Positions 8,123 to 15,712 of a stretch of DNA of 64,000 bases are shown one piece after another. This DNA is from Novosphingobium sediminicola (GTDB lineage Bacteria > Pseudomonadota > Alphaproteobacteria > Sphingomonadales > Sphingomonadaceae), in contig NZ_JACIDX010000001.1 in assembly GCF_014196525.1 (NCBI RefSeq), positions 186,001-250,000 on the forward strand. The letters are read 5' to 3'. The position numbers were made by a program, and so were the translations under genes. Numbering within the stretch: the first letter of the stretch is position 1; the number at the start of each line of letters is the position of its first letter. The notes under the pieces were generated by a model. It saw only the letters and a list, made by a program, of their open reading frames with translations, ran no database searches and was not told the origin of the DNA.

Positions 8123-8935
8123 ATGACCGCCCAGATGCTTGAGAAGTCGTTGATGACCCGCCGCCTGATCGTCCGTCTTGCCCGCGATGGCGATGATCTT
8201 CATGCGGTGCAGCATCTGCGCTGGCGGGTGTTTTTTGAAGAAATGGGCGCCGATGCCGATCCTGCCAATGCCGCGCTGCGCTGTGATCGCGATGCTTACG
8301 ATGCGCTGTGCGACCATCTGTTGGTGATCGATGAGGCGCTGCTGGATGCGGGTGCAGCGCCTGCCGATGCGGTGGTCGGCACCTATCGCCTGCTGCGCGA
8401 GACAGTGGCGCGCGCGCATTCGGGCTTTTACTCGGGCGGGGAATATGACCTTTCCGCGCTGATGGCGCGCGAGAATGAAGGCAAGGAATTGCTCGAACTG
8501 GGCCGTTCCTGCGTGTTGCCGCAATATCGCACCAGCGCGACGATCTCGATGCTGTGGCGCGGGATTGCCGATTATATCAAGGCCAACCAGATCGGCCTGA
8601 TGTTCGGCTGCGCCAGCTTTCCCGGCACCGACCCTGATCTTTACGCGCCTGCCCTGTCCTATCTTTACCACCACCATCTGGCCGCGCCGGACCAATGCCC
8701 CCGCGTGTTGCCCGGCAAAGGCGTGTCAATGGAGCGCCTTGAGCGCGGCACCTATGACGAGCGCCGCGCGATGTTTCAGCTTCCCCCGCTGGTAAAGGGC
8801 TATATGCGGGTGGGTGCGCGGTTTGGCGATGGCGCATTCATCGACCATGCGTTCAACACGGTCGATGTGTTCGTGGTCATGCCGGTCGATCTGATCGCCG
8901 ACCGCTATGCTTCACGTTTCAGCGCGGCGGCATAA
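8123..8935 (+). CDS. olsB: L-ornithine N-alpha-acyltransferase (OlsB-like)
   Basis: A GNAT-fold acyltransferase that joins a 3-hydroxyacyl group from acyl-carrier protein to ornithine, giving lyso-ornithine lipid. The 270-residue protein shows the family segments RWRVFFEEMG, ADAVVGTYRLL, ELLELGRSCV and the GCASFPGTD region. ATG at 8123 follows GAAGGAG at 8111-8117, and the longer open frame runs back into the preceding terminator. The convergent gene 4 nt away encodes a PlsC-family O-acyltransferase, the expected partner OlsA. Similar hemolysin-type acyltransferases exist, so the ornithine-lipid role rests partly on this neighbour. Confidence 0.85.
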   Translation: MTAQMLEKSLMTRRLIVRLARDGDDLHAVQHLRWRVFFEEMGADADPANAALRCDRDAYDALCDHLLVIDEALLDAGAAPADAVVGTYRLLRETVARAHSGFYSGGEYDLSALMARENEGKELLELGRSCVLPQYRTSATISMLWRGIADYIKANQIGLMFGCASFPGTDPDLYAPALSYLYHHHLAAPDQCPRVLPGKGVSMERLERGTYDERRAMFQLPPLVKGYMRVGARFGDGAFIDHAFNTVDVFVVMPVDLIADRYASRFSAAA

Positions 8936-8939
8936 GCGC

Positions 8940-9707
8940 CTAGGCGCAGCTCCCTAAACGCGCCACCACGGCGGCCTCACAGGCGCGGGCCAGCGCCTTG
9001 CGGTCGCCCGCCTCGATGGGCGTCTCAAACCACACCTCGGCCCGGATGCGCCCCATGCCCGCCAAAGTAAGCGCATGGGGCAGCAATTCATCATCGCCGA
9101 TCCACGCGATCTGCCGTTGCTCCTGTGCGTTAAACACGCGCCCATCGGCATGGACATAGCGCAGCGTGATCGGCTGAACCCGCGCCGTCCCCTCGCCCAC
9201 GCCGGGCACCAGCGCAAACAGGCTGGAGCGAAACGGCAACACGCCATCGCCCAGCCCGGTCGTGCCTTCGGGAAACAGCACCAGCCCGCGCTCGGCCTCC
9301 AGATGACTGGCCAGTTCGGCGGCCTGCGCGCCCACCTTGCCGCGCCGCTCGCGCTCAACAAAGACGCAGCCATATTCCGCCGTCAGCCGCCCGATCAACG
9401 GCCAACCGCGCATGTCATCCTTGGCCACAAAGGCCGCGCGCGTGACCAGCCCCAGCACCGGAATGTCGGTCCAGCTGATATGGTTGGCCACATAGAGCGT
9501 ACCTGCGGCGGGCATCGGCGCGCCATGGACCTCAACGGTGATGCCAAAGCTGCGCAGCAAAACCCGCCACGCCATGACCGCCAGACAACGCCTCGCCCGC
9601 CACCCGGCAGGCATCATCAGCCATGGCATCGCCAGAACCAGAAACAGCGCCACGCCCACCGCCATCCGTCCATATCGCGGCCAGCGCGCCAACTTGTCCA
9701 AACTCAC
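8940..9707 (-). CDS. olsA: PlsC-family acyltransferase, probable lyso-ornithine lipid O-acyltransferase
   Basis: A membrane-associated acyltransferase that would add the second acyl chain to lyso-ornithine lipid. It has an N-terminal transmembrane helix (about residues 14-32), the catalytic NHISWTD block (H-x4-D) and the substrate-binding FPEGTT motif. At 255 residues its length is normal. The start is GTG at 9707 with a G-rich stretch upstream. It is adjacent and convergent to olsB. It also lies 54 nt downstream of speD on the same strand with no terminator-like hairpin between, so it may be the last gene of the polyamine operon. A general lysophosphatidate acyltransferase role cannot be excluded. 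Confidence 0.8.
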   Translation of the reverse strand: MSLDKLARWPRYGRMAVGVALFLVLAMPWLMMPAGWRARRCLAVMAWRVLLRSFGITVEVHGAPMPAAGTLYVANHISWTDIPVLGLVTRAAFVAKDDMRGWPLIGRLTAEYGCVFVERERRGKVGAQAAELASHLEAERGLVLFPEGTTGLGDGVLPFRSSLFALVPGVGEGTARVQPITLRYVHADGRVFNAQEQRQIAWIGDDELLPHALTLAGMGRIRAEVWFETPIEAGDRKALARACEAAVVARLGSCA

Positions 9708-9761
9708 CCGATCCCCCGATGCAAAACGCGTCCCAAGCCGCCCCGTATGACAGGGTGATGA

Positions 9762-10136
9762 CTAAGGCGCCAGTGTTGCACCGGTTCTGGCACCCAAACG
9801 GGGGATAGCCTGCCGATAGCGCACCGTTCCGCCCAGCCGCGCCGCGATCACCGCCAGCGCCGCCTCGGCATCGGCCAGCGGACCACAGACAAAAATGTCG
9901 ATCGCGGCCAAACCTTCCTCGGGCCACGAATGGATCGAGATATGCGATTCGGCCAGCAGCGCCACCCCGGTCACCCCCTGCTCCGGCCCGAAAGGGTGGA
10001 GGTGGACCGAAAGCACATGAACGTGGGCGGCGGCGGCGGCCTCACGCAAGGCCGCCTCGATCAGGGCCACATCGCAAAGGCCATGACACCCCGCCAGATC
10101 GGCAATCAGATGCAGGCCCGTGGCAGGAGCGGGCAT
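9762..10136 (-). CDS. speD: S-adenosylmethionine decarboxylase proenzyme (SpeH/class 1B)
   Basis: Decarboxylates S-adenosylmethionine to provide the aminopropyl donor for polyamine synthesis. This is a small prokaryotic class 1B enzyme with the self-processing site ESH (Ser becomes the pyruvoyl group) followed by ISIHSWPE, and a later AAIDIFVCG block. Length is normal at about 124 residues. ATG at 10136 overlaps the upstream stop as TGATG; a GTG one codon earlier (10139) is an alternative. It is translationally coupled to the FAD oxidoreductase and is the penultimate or last gene of the polyamine operon. Confidence 0.93.
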   Translation of the reverse strand: MPAPATGLHLIADLAGCHGLCDVALIEAALREAAAAAHVHVLSVHLHPFGPEQGVTGVALLAESHISIHSWPEEGLAAIDIFVCGPLADAEAALAVIAARLGGTVRYRQAIPRLGARTGATLAP

Positions 10137-11752
10137 CACAACAGGCTCTCCCCGCCGCGCCCCAGATGGGCCAGCGCGCGTTCGGCGGCCAGAACGCCGT
10201 GATAATGCGCCTCTTCAAACAGCGAGAGGCCCGAGAGATCGGAATGGGCGCGAAACACCGGGCCATTCATCGCCTGCGCCGCCAAGCGCGCGGGATCGCT
10301 GCGAAAGCCCACCGTCGGCCGCACCATCGCATGGCCCCAGCGCCAGACATCAATCCGCTCGATCCGCCCGTCGAGTTCGGGATTCATCGCCAGCAGATCC
10401 GCCGCGATTTCCCGCTGCCATTCGCCCAGCCCGCGCTCCAGCAGGCCCTTGCGCGCCGCCACCGGGTCGGCATCGGACAGGGCCTGATACCATGTCAGCA
10501 CCCCCGGCCCATCGCCCGCCGAGGAGGTCTGGTGATTGGCCACGACATAGCCGAGGCTGGCGCTGGTGCTGGAAACATTGTCCCACGCCAGCCCCGCACC
10601 CGGCCCCCATGGCATGCGCGACACCGCCACATTGGCCACCACCCATGGCGCATAGGAAAAACGCGAAGCCCCGGCAAATGCGGGCGCCACATGGCGCGCG
10701 ACGAAATCGGGCATGGCCAGCACCACCGCCCCCGCCCTGATCCGCCGCGCCGCGCCTGCCTGATGATCGAAGACATCGACCAGCACATCATCCCCGTCGC
10801 GGGCAACATGGGTGACGCTGTGGCGCGGGCGCAATCGCGCACCGATCCGCCCGGCCATCAGCCGCGCCAGCCGGGCATTGCCTTCAGGCCATGTCAATTC
10901 GCTCTCGCCCGCGCCATCGGCGGCCCAGCCGCGCCGTCCTGCGAAATAGTGGATGCCCGCCCATGCCGAGATCGCCCCCGGCTCGCTGCCATAATCGTCG
11001 CGGGTGGAATAGCGCAAATGGGCCAGAAGGGCGGCGGCGGTGTAGCCCTCTTGCGCCAGCCACGCGGCAAAGCTGATGCGGTCGAGCTCGGCATAGGTCT
11101 CGTCCCGGCTGGAAAGCGCCGAGGGGCTGGCGAAGGCTGGGCGGCCATCGCGGCCGACAGCTTTGCGGAACACCTCCATGGCCGCATCGAAACGGCGCCA
11201 TTGCGCGGCATCCTGCGGCGAAAGGCCGGTAGTGGGCACAAGGCCCTCCTGCCACTTGCCGCGCCAGAGCAGGCGCTCCTCAAGGTCGGCGCAGAGCTGA
11301 AACGGATCATAGGCGGGCGCGCCCTGCGCATCCGTCCCGGTAATCATGCCAAACCCGCGCAGCATATGGATCAGCGCCCGCGCCTCGCGGTTCGGGATGG
11401 GCAGGTAATGCGCCCCCCATGGATAGGCGGTGACACTGTTGGCCCCGGCTCGCGCATTGCCGCCCGCGACATCCTCCAGTTCAAACAGGGCGAAATCAGT
11501 AAAACCTGCCTCGGCCAACCGCCAGCCCGCCGCCAGCCCTGCAATGCCGCCGCCCGCGATGACCAGCGGGATGCGTTCCTCCGGCCCGGTCGGCCCCGGC
11601 AATTTGCCGTCGCGGATCGCATGGCCGCGCGCCAAATCCGGCCCCAGCAACGCGCCGGGGAAAGGCGCGGCCTGCGCCCGCCCGCAACCGCTCAGCATAC
11701 CGCAGGCTAACGCCCCGGCCAGCAGGTCGCGCCGCCGGACCTCAGCCCTCAT
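10136..11752 (-). CDS. Exported FAD-dependent oxidoreductase (flavin amine oxidase-like, Tat lipoprotein)
   Basis: The 538-residue protein has an N-terminal RRRDLLAG sequence resembling a twin-arginine signal and a lipobox LSGC (Cys23), so it is probably exported folded and lipid-anchored outside the inner membrane. The FAD Rossmann motif GGGIAG is at 67-72, with an acidic ribose-binding strand end (FELE) near 90 and the flavin-amine-oxidase GGNARAG segment about 97-103. A natural hypothesis is oxidation of a polyamine or aminopropylated product made by the neighbouring enzymes, but the substrate is unknown. ATG at 11752 lies inside the upstream gene (11-nt overlap), indicating coupled translation. 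It sits between the aminopropyltransferase and speD. Confidence 0.8.
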   Translation of the reverse strand: MRAEVRRRDLLAGALACGMLSGCGRAQAAPFPGALLGPDLARGHAIRDGKLPGPTGPEERIPLVIAGGGIAGLAAGWRLAEAGFTDFALFELEDVAGGNARAGANSVTAYPWGAHYLPIPNREARALIHMLRGFGMITGTDAQGAPAYDPFQLCADLEERLLWRGKWQEGLVPTTGLSPQDAAQWRRFDAAMEVFRKAVGRDGRPAFASPSALSSRDETYAELDRISFAAWLAQEGYTAAALLAHLRYSTRDDYGSEPGAISAWAGIHYFAGRRGWAADGAGESELTWPEGNARLARLMAGRIGARLRPRHSVTHVARDGDDVLVDVFDHQAGAARRIRAGAVVLAMPDFVARHVAPAFAGASRFSYAPWVVANVAVSRMPWGPGAGLAWDNVSSTSASLGYVVANHQTSSAGDGPGVLTWYQALSDADPVAARKGLLERGLGEWQREIAADLLAMNPELDGRIERIDVWRWGHAMVRPTVGFRSDPARLAAQAMNGPVFRAHSDLSGLSLFEEAHYHGVLAAERALAHLGRGGESLL

Positions 11753-13274
11753 AATGGCTCCATTCCTCGGCAAAGCTGCGCACCAGCGCCTGATTGTCGA
11801 GGCGGTTTACCGGGGTCGGGCGGCGGGCCATGTCGGGGGGGAAATCGAACATCAACGGTTCGGACACGGCATTCAAATAACGCAGGCCAGCGGGCAAATG
11901 CGCAGGCCCCGTGGGCGGCGTGCGCGCCGCCAGCGTAAAACCCCATTCGCCAAAACTGGGCACATAGGTGTGGTAGCCGCGCGTTTGCAGACCCGCCGCC
12001 TCCAGCGTTTGCGCCACCGTCCAGAACGAACGCGGCGCCACCAGCGGCGAGGTCGATTGCACCACCATCACCCCATCGGGCGCCAGCAGGCGGGCCACCT
12101 GCGCATAGAAGCTGACGGTATAGAGTTTGCCCAGCGAATATTCGGTGGGGTCGGGAAAATCGATCAGGATCGCGTCATACGTCCCCCGCGCCGCGCGGAC
12201 CCAGCGAAAGGCGTCGGCATTTTCAACACTGAGCCGCGGGTTCAAGAGAGAGCCGCGATTGAGCGCGGCCAATTGCGGCGTTTCGCGAAACATCCGCGTC
12301 ATTTCCGGGTCCAGATCGACCAGATGGATGGAACGCACCCGCCCATCGCGCAACACCTCACGCGCGGCCAGCCCATCGCCCCCGCCCAGGATCAACACCC
12401 GCGCCGGATTGGCCACCCGTCCCAGCACCGGCCAGACCAGCGCCTCGTGATAGCGATATTCATCACGCGACGAAAATTGCAGATTGCCGTTGAGGTAGAG
12501 CCGCAAGTCCTCGCCCCGGCGGGTCAGCACGATGCGCTGATAGGGGGTGGATCGGGCATGGATCACCCCCTCGCCATAATAGGCGATTTCGGAAAAGCGC
12601 TGGATGCGTTCGGCCATGAACAGGCCCGCGATCAGGCTGCACGCCACCATCAGCGCCACGGTCATATCGCCCGCCACCCGCCGTGTACCGCGCAGCACAA
12701 ACAGCAGCGCCACCGCCACCGCCACATTGGCCAGCCCGAACACCAAGCCGGTGCGAATCATCCCCAATTGCGGCACCAGCACCAGCGGAAAGGCCAGCGA
12801 AGCAATCAGCGCGCCGACATAATCATAGGTCAGCACATTGGACACCAGATCGCGGAACGCAAAGCGCGAGCGCAGGATGCGGATCAGCAGCGGGATTTCC
12901 AGCCCCACCAGCGCCCCGATCACCAGCACGATGGCATAGAGCAGCACCCGAAAATCAGCGGCAAGCGGAAAGGCCAGAAACAGGCCCGCCGCGCTCCACC
13001 CGCCGATGGCCGCGATCATGATCTCAACGCGGATGAACACGCCGATCTCATCACGCCGGACATAGCGCGAGAGAAAAGACCCCACCCCCATCGCAAACAG
13101 ATAGGAACCAATCACGGTCGAAAACTGGGTAACGCTGTCGCCCAGCAGATAGGAGGCCAGCGTGCCCGCCAGCAATTCATAGATCAGCCCGCAGGTGGCC
13201 ACCACCAGCACCGAGAGCAGCAGGATGGCCGCATGGGCGCGCGCGGGGCCCGTAAAATCGCCGGAATCGTCCAT
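11742..13274 (-). CDS. speE: Polytopic-membrane aminopropyltransferase (spermidine synthase-like)
   Basis: A 510-residue fusion. About seven hydrophobic helices (roughly residues 15-35, 52-68, 82-103, 109-131, 150-170, 176-195, 203-220) precede a cytosolic spermidine-synthase domain. That domain has the donor-binding GGGDG (297-301) followed by REVL, the polyamine-site DEYRYHE (271-277), and the catalytic Asp372 in DFPDP followed by LYTVSFY. It would transfer the aminopropyl group of decarboxylated S-adenosylmethionine, supplied by speD in the same operon, to an amine acceptor at the membrane. Soluble SpeE enzymes are about 290 residues and lack the membrane part. The DUF350 stop and this ATG overlap as TGATG. 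Confidence 0.88.
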   Translation of the reverse strand: MDDSGDFTGPARAHAAILLLSVLVVATCGLIYELLAGTLASYLLGDSVTQFSTVIGSYLFAMGVGSFLSRYVRRDEIGVFIRVEIMIAAIGGWSAAGLFLAFPLAADFRVLLYAIVLVIGALVGLEIPLLIRILRSRFAFRDLVSNVLTYDYVGALIASLAFPLVLVPQLGMIRTGLVFGLANVAVAVALLFVLRGTRRVAGDMTVALMVACSLIAGLFMAERIQRFSEIAYYGEGVIHARSTPYQRIVLTRRGEDLRLYLNGNLQFSSRDEYRYHEALVWPVLGRVANPARVLILGGGDGLAAREVLRDGRVRSIHLVDLDPEMTRMFRETPQLAALNRGSLLNPRLSVENADAFRWVRAARGTYDAILIDFPDPTEYSLGKLYTVSFYAQVARLLAPDGVMVVQSTSPLVAPRSFWTVAQTLEAAGLQTRGYHTYVPSFGEWGFTLAARTPPTGPAHLPAGLRYLNAVSEPLMFDFPPDMARRPTPVNRLDNQALVRSFAEEWSHYEG

Positions 13275-13483
13275 CAGCCGTGGATCGCTGCCGCGATGAT
13301 CATGCTCAGCCCCAACGCCACCGCGCCCGCCAGAATGGCCACCGCCAAATTCTGCCGCTCGATGATTTCCTTCCACAATTCGCCCGGCGTCAGCTTGTCC
13401 ACCAGAATGAAGCTGGCGACGAAGACGACGATGCCCAGAAGCGCATAGAACAAGGTGGCGGCGATGACGGTGGTCGAAAGCAT
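13274..13483 (-). CDS. Short DUF350 membrane protein
   Basis: A 69-residue protein with two transmembrane helices (about 8-28 and 47-67) around a charged segment containing KLTPGELWKEIIERQNLAVA, which matches one half of the DUF350 (YjfL-like) repeat. Full-length family members usually have two such units, so this is a half-size form. ATG at 13483 follows a strong GGGGAGGG ribosome-binding site, and in-frame upstream sequence is not conserved-looking. The function is unknown; DUF350 proteins recur next to spermidine-synthase and glutathionylspermidine-synthase-like genes, which fits this location. Confidence 0.85.
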   Translation of the reverse strand: MLSTTVIAATLFYALLGIVVFVASFILVDKLTPGELWKEIIERQNLAVAILAGAVALGLSMIIAAAIHG

Positions 13484-13499
13484 GACGATCCCTCCCCTT

Positions 13500-13685
13500 T
13501 TATTTGTGTGAAGGCCCAAAGCCCCAGAAACCGCCCGCCCCGCCATGGTGATGGGTGCGTTCGGCGGGGCCGCTGTGCTGGGCCGAACCATCCGCAAACG
13601 GGTCCCACGCGGCCCAGCCCGCCCATCCGGCAAGGCCCAGCAGCGCAAGACACCATGCGGCAAAAAGCAACAAGCCACGGCTCAT
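13500..13685 (-). CDS. Small membrane protein with His/Gly-rich tail
   Basis: I do not recognise this 61-residue protein. It has one N-terminal hydrophobic helix (about residues 4-26, Trp-rich at its end) and a short outward tail with THHHGGAGGFWGFGPSHK, whose His residues could bind metal. The ATG at 13685 overlaps the preceding stop as TGATG, and the next gene begins 16 nt after its stop. Being locked into the operon by that overlap is the main reason to call it a real gene. It could be a small subunit of the membrane complex formed by its neighbours. Confidence 0.65.
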   Translation of the reverse strand: MSRGLLLFAAWCLALLGLAGWAGWAAWDPFADGSAQHSGPAERTHHHGGAGGFWGFGPSHK

Positions 13686-15052
13686 CAGGCATCCTCCCCG
13701 TAAACGGCGGTCCTGCTGGCGCGATAGGCATAGAGGAACAACACCGGCAGCAAAGCCAGCGCCACGATCAGCCACCACAGGCCCAAAGGCAGCCCACCCG
13801 GTTCAACAAGGAAACCGAGGCCGATCACTTCCTGCTCAGGCGCGGGGGCGTCCTGTGCGCCGCCAATGCCCCATGGGTTTTCGACGCCGGTCAGGGGGTT
13901 ATAATTGCTGGCGCTGGGGTCATTCCAACGCTTGGCCTCGGCCTCGACCAGCAGGTCATAGTCGCCCGCAGGCACACCGGCGAAACGGGTGCTGGTTTCA
14001 TGGCTGCCCTCGGACCAATAGCCATCGGAATCGCGCCCGGCATAATATTCGATGGTGGCGCTGGCGGGAATTGTCGCCTGCGTGGCGCGGTTGACCAACA
14101 GATAGTCCAGATCGACCCAGCGGTTGGTGAAATTGCTGGCCGCCACCTTGACCGTGACGAATTGATAGGCGCGCGTCAATTTGACCGGGCCGACTGTAAT
14201 GCGCGCCGTAGGGCCATCGACCACCACCTGCCCATCGCCCCGCACGCCGGTGCCGCCCGCGGTCAGAAAGGAGAGCAGCAGGAAGGCAGCGACGATGGTG
14301 ATCAAAACCAGCTTGACCATGTCCCAAAGGCTGGTCCGCTGTCCGGCCGAATCCTGCCAAAAGCGGGCGAAGAAGCCGGGCTTTGCCCCATCGGCTTTCG
14401 GACGCACCGGCTCGGGCCGGGCCAGATCGGGGCCTTGGGGGCGGACAAAGGCGTCGATCAACCGCTGAGGCACGCCGACCAGATGGGTCCACTGCACCTC
14501 TTCGCCTTCACGCCATTCGCGCGAGAGCGAGGCAGGCCCGCGATCATAGCTGCGCGCCACCCACATCTCACCCGCCTGAACGCGCCAGTAAAACTCGCCG
14601 ATCACGCGCGTGGTGGTGATGGTGACAGGCTCATCCTCACTGGCATAGGTTTCGCCGCGCCATGACGCCTGCCCCCATTGACCCGTTTCGCGCGGCATGT
14701 CGGTCAGCATCGTGCCGAATTGCCATTTCCCGTCGGAATGGACCAGCCAGCGATAGCCCGCATAGGGGTTGAACAGGAGATATTCGCCCCAGGAATAACC
14801 CCCCGCCTCACGCCGCAGCCAGCCGATGGCCTCCCACTGCGTGCCGAACAAAACACCCCGGCTGCCCAGCGGCAGGGGCAGTTTGGCGGCATTTTCGTGA
14901 TATTCCTTGATAATGGCCACATCGGGCTGGGCCACGTCCAGCACGCTGCCGCAATGGCGACAGGCCACAGTTACCGTGTAACCCGCCGCCTTGACCTCGA
15001 TCGAACCGCCACAGGAGGGGCAGAGGATCGCCCTGGAACCTTGGGCGCTCAT
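13685..15052 (-). CDS. Zinc-ribbon DUF4178-type membrane protein
   Basis: A 455-residue protein beginning with a zinc ribbon (Cys11, Cys14, Cys31, Cys34). A DUF4178-type region follows, with repeated Trp/Gly-rich segments such as EYLLFNPYAGYRWLV. Then come a transmembrane helix (about 244-265), an extracytoplasmic beta-rich domain (about 270-415) and a second helix near 425-445. No enzymatic motif is visible. DUF4178 proteins are known from gene neighbourhoods with DUF350 and spermidine-synthase homologues; their biochemical role is not established. It overlaps the upstream DUF4178-type gene by 4 nt (ATGA). Confidence 0.8.
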   Translation of the reverse strand: MSAQGSRAILCPSCGGSIEVKAAGYTVTVACRHCGSVLDVAQPDVAIIKEYHENAAKLPLPLGSRGVLFGTQWEAIGWLRREAGGYSWGEYLLFNPYAGYRWLVHSDGKWQFGTMLTDMPRETGQWGQASWRGETYASEDEPVTITTTRVIGEFYWRVQAGEMWVARSYDRGPASLSREWREGEEVQWTHLVGVPQRLIDAFVRPQGPDLARPEPVRPKADGAKPGFFARFWQDSAGQRTSLWDMVKLVLITIVAAFLLLSFLTAGGTGVRGDGQVVVDGPTARITVGPVKLTRAYQFVTVKVAASNFTNRWVDLDYLLVNRATQATIPASATIEYYAGRDSDGYWSEGSHETSTRFAGVPAGDYDLLVEAEAKRWNDPSASNYNPLTGVENPWGIGGAQDAPAPEQEVIGLGFLVEPGGLPLGLWWLIVALALLPVLFLYAYRASRTAVYGEDA

Positions 15053-15702
15053 CGGCCCGTCTCCGCCAGATTGTCGGGGATCGCCCAATCCTCAACCGCG
15101 CGCAACCGGCTGGGGCGCAATTCGGCCAGCTCGACATAGCGGCCCACATAGGCGCTGGCCCCCACCCGGTCGCGCTGGACCGAAAGGGCGGCCCCGGTGG
15201 GCGAGCGGAAGTCGATGCTCTCCACCTGCCAGTCGATGGGCGTGGGAAAGGGCAGATCGCCCTCGCCGCCAAGGCAGGTGACGGTTTTTATGTCGCTGGC
15301 GGTCAGGCTCTGACCATCCACATCGATGGTAAATCCCAGCGCAATGTCGGCTGGCAGACGGGCCGCGACATCCTCGCGCTCGGCCAATATCTGAAACTGC
15401 CCCATCGCCTCGCCCAGCCAGCGGGTCGAGCCGTCCGAGAGTTGCAGCAGCCATTCGTTCCACGCGCCATCGGCCCAGCCCCAGCGTACACGGCCCACCA
15501 CGGTAAAGCGTGCGCCATCGACCGCGCCCCCGGTGCCCAGCTGGATCGGGGAAATGTCATAGGGCAACAGCGCGGCCTTGCCGATATCGCGCATACCGTC
15601 GCGCGCGATCACCGTCTGGCAATAGCCGCACACGGCATAGGGCATGGCGCCGGAGCGCATCGGCACCGGCGCGCCGCATTGCGGGCAGGTGTTATTGGCC
15701 AT
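15049..15702 (-). CDS. Zinc-ribbon DUF4178 protein, soluble paralogue
   Basis: A 217-residue protein with an N-terminal zinc ribbon (Cys6, Cys9, Cys25, Cys28) and one DUF4178 domain, recognisable from FTVVGRVRWGWADGAWNEW and LQLSDGSTRWLGEA. It has no transmembrane helix, unlike the next gene, so it is probably cytosolic and may bind the membrane-bound paralogue. It starts 10 nt after the SPFH stop and overlaps the downstream start by 4 nt. Confidence 0.8.
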   Translation of the reverse strand: MANNTCPQCGAPVPMRSGAMPYAVCGYCQTVIARDGMRDIGKAALLPYDISPIQLGTGGAVDGARFTVVGRVRWGWADGAWNEWLLQLSDGSTRWLGEAMGQFQILAEREDVAARLPADIALGFTIDVDGQSLTASDIKTVTCLGGEGDLPFPTPIDWQVESIDFRSPTGAALSVQRDRVGASAYVGRYVELAELRPSRLRAVEDWAIPDNLAETGR

Positions 15703-15712
15703 GGAGGTTCTC

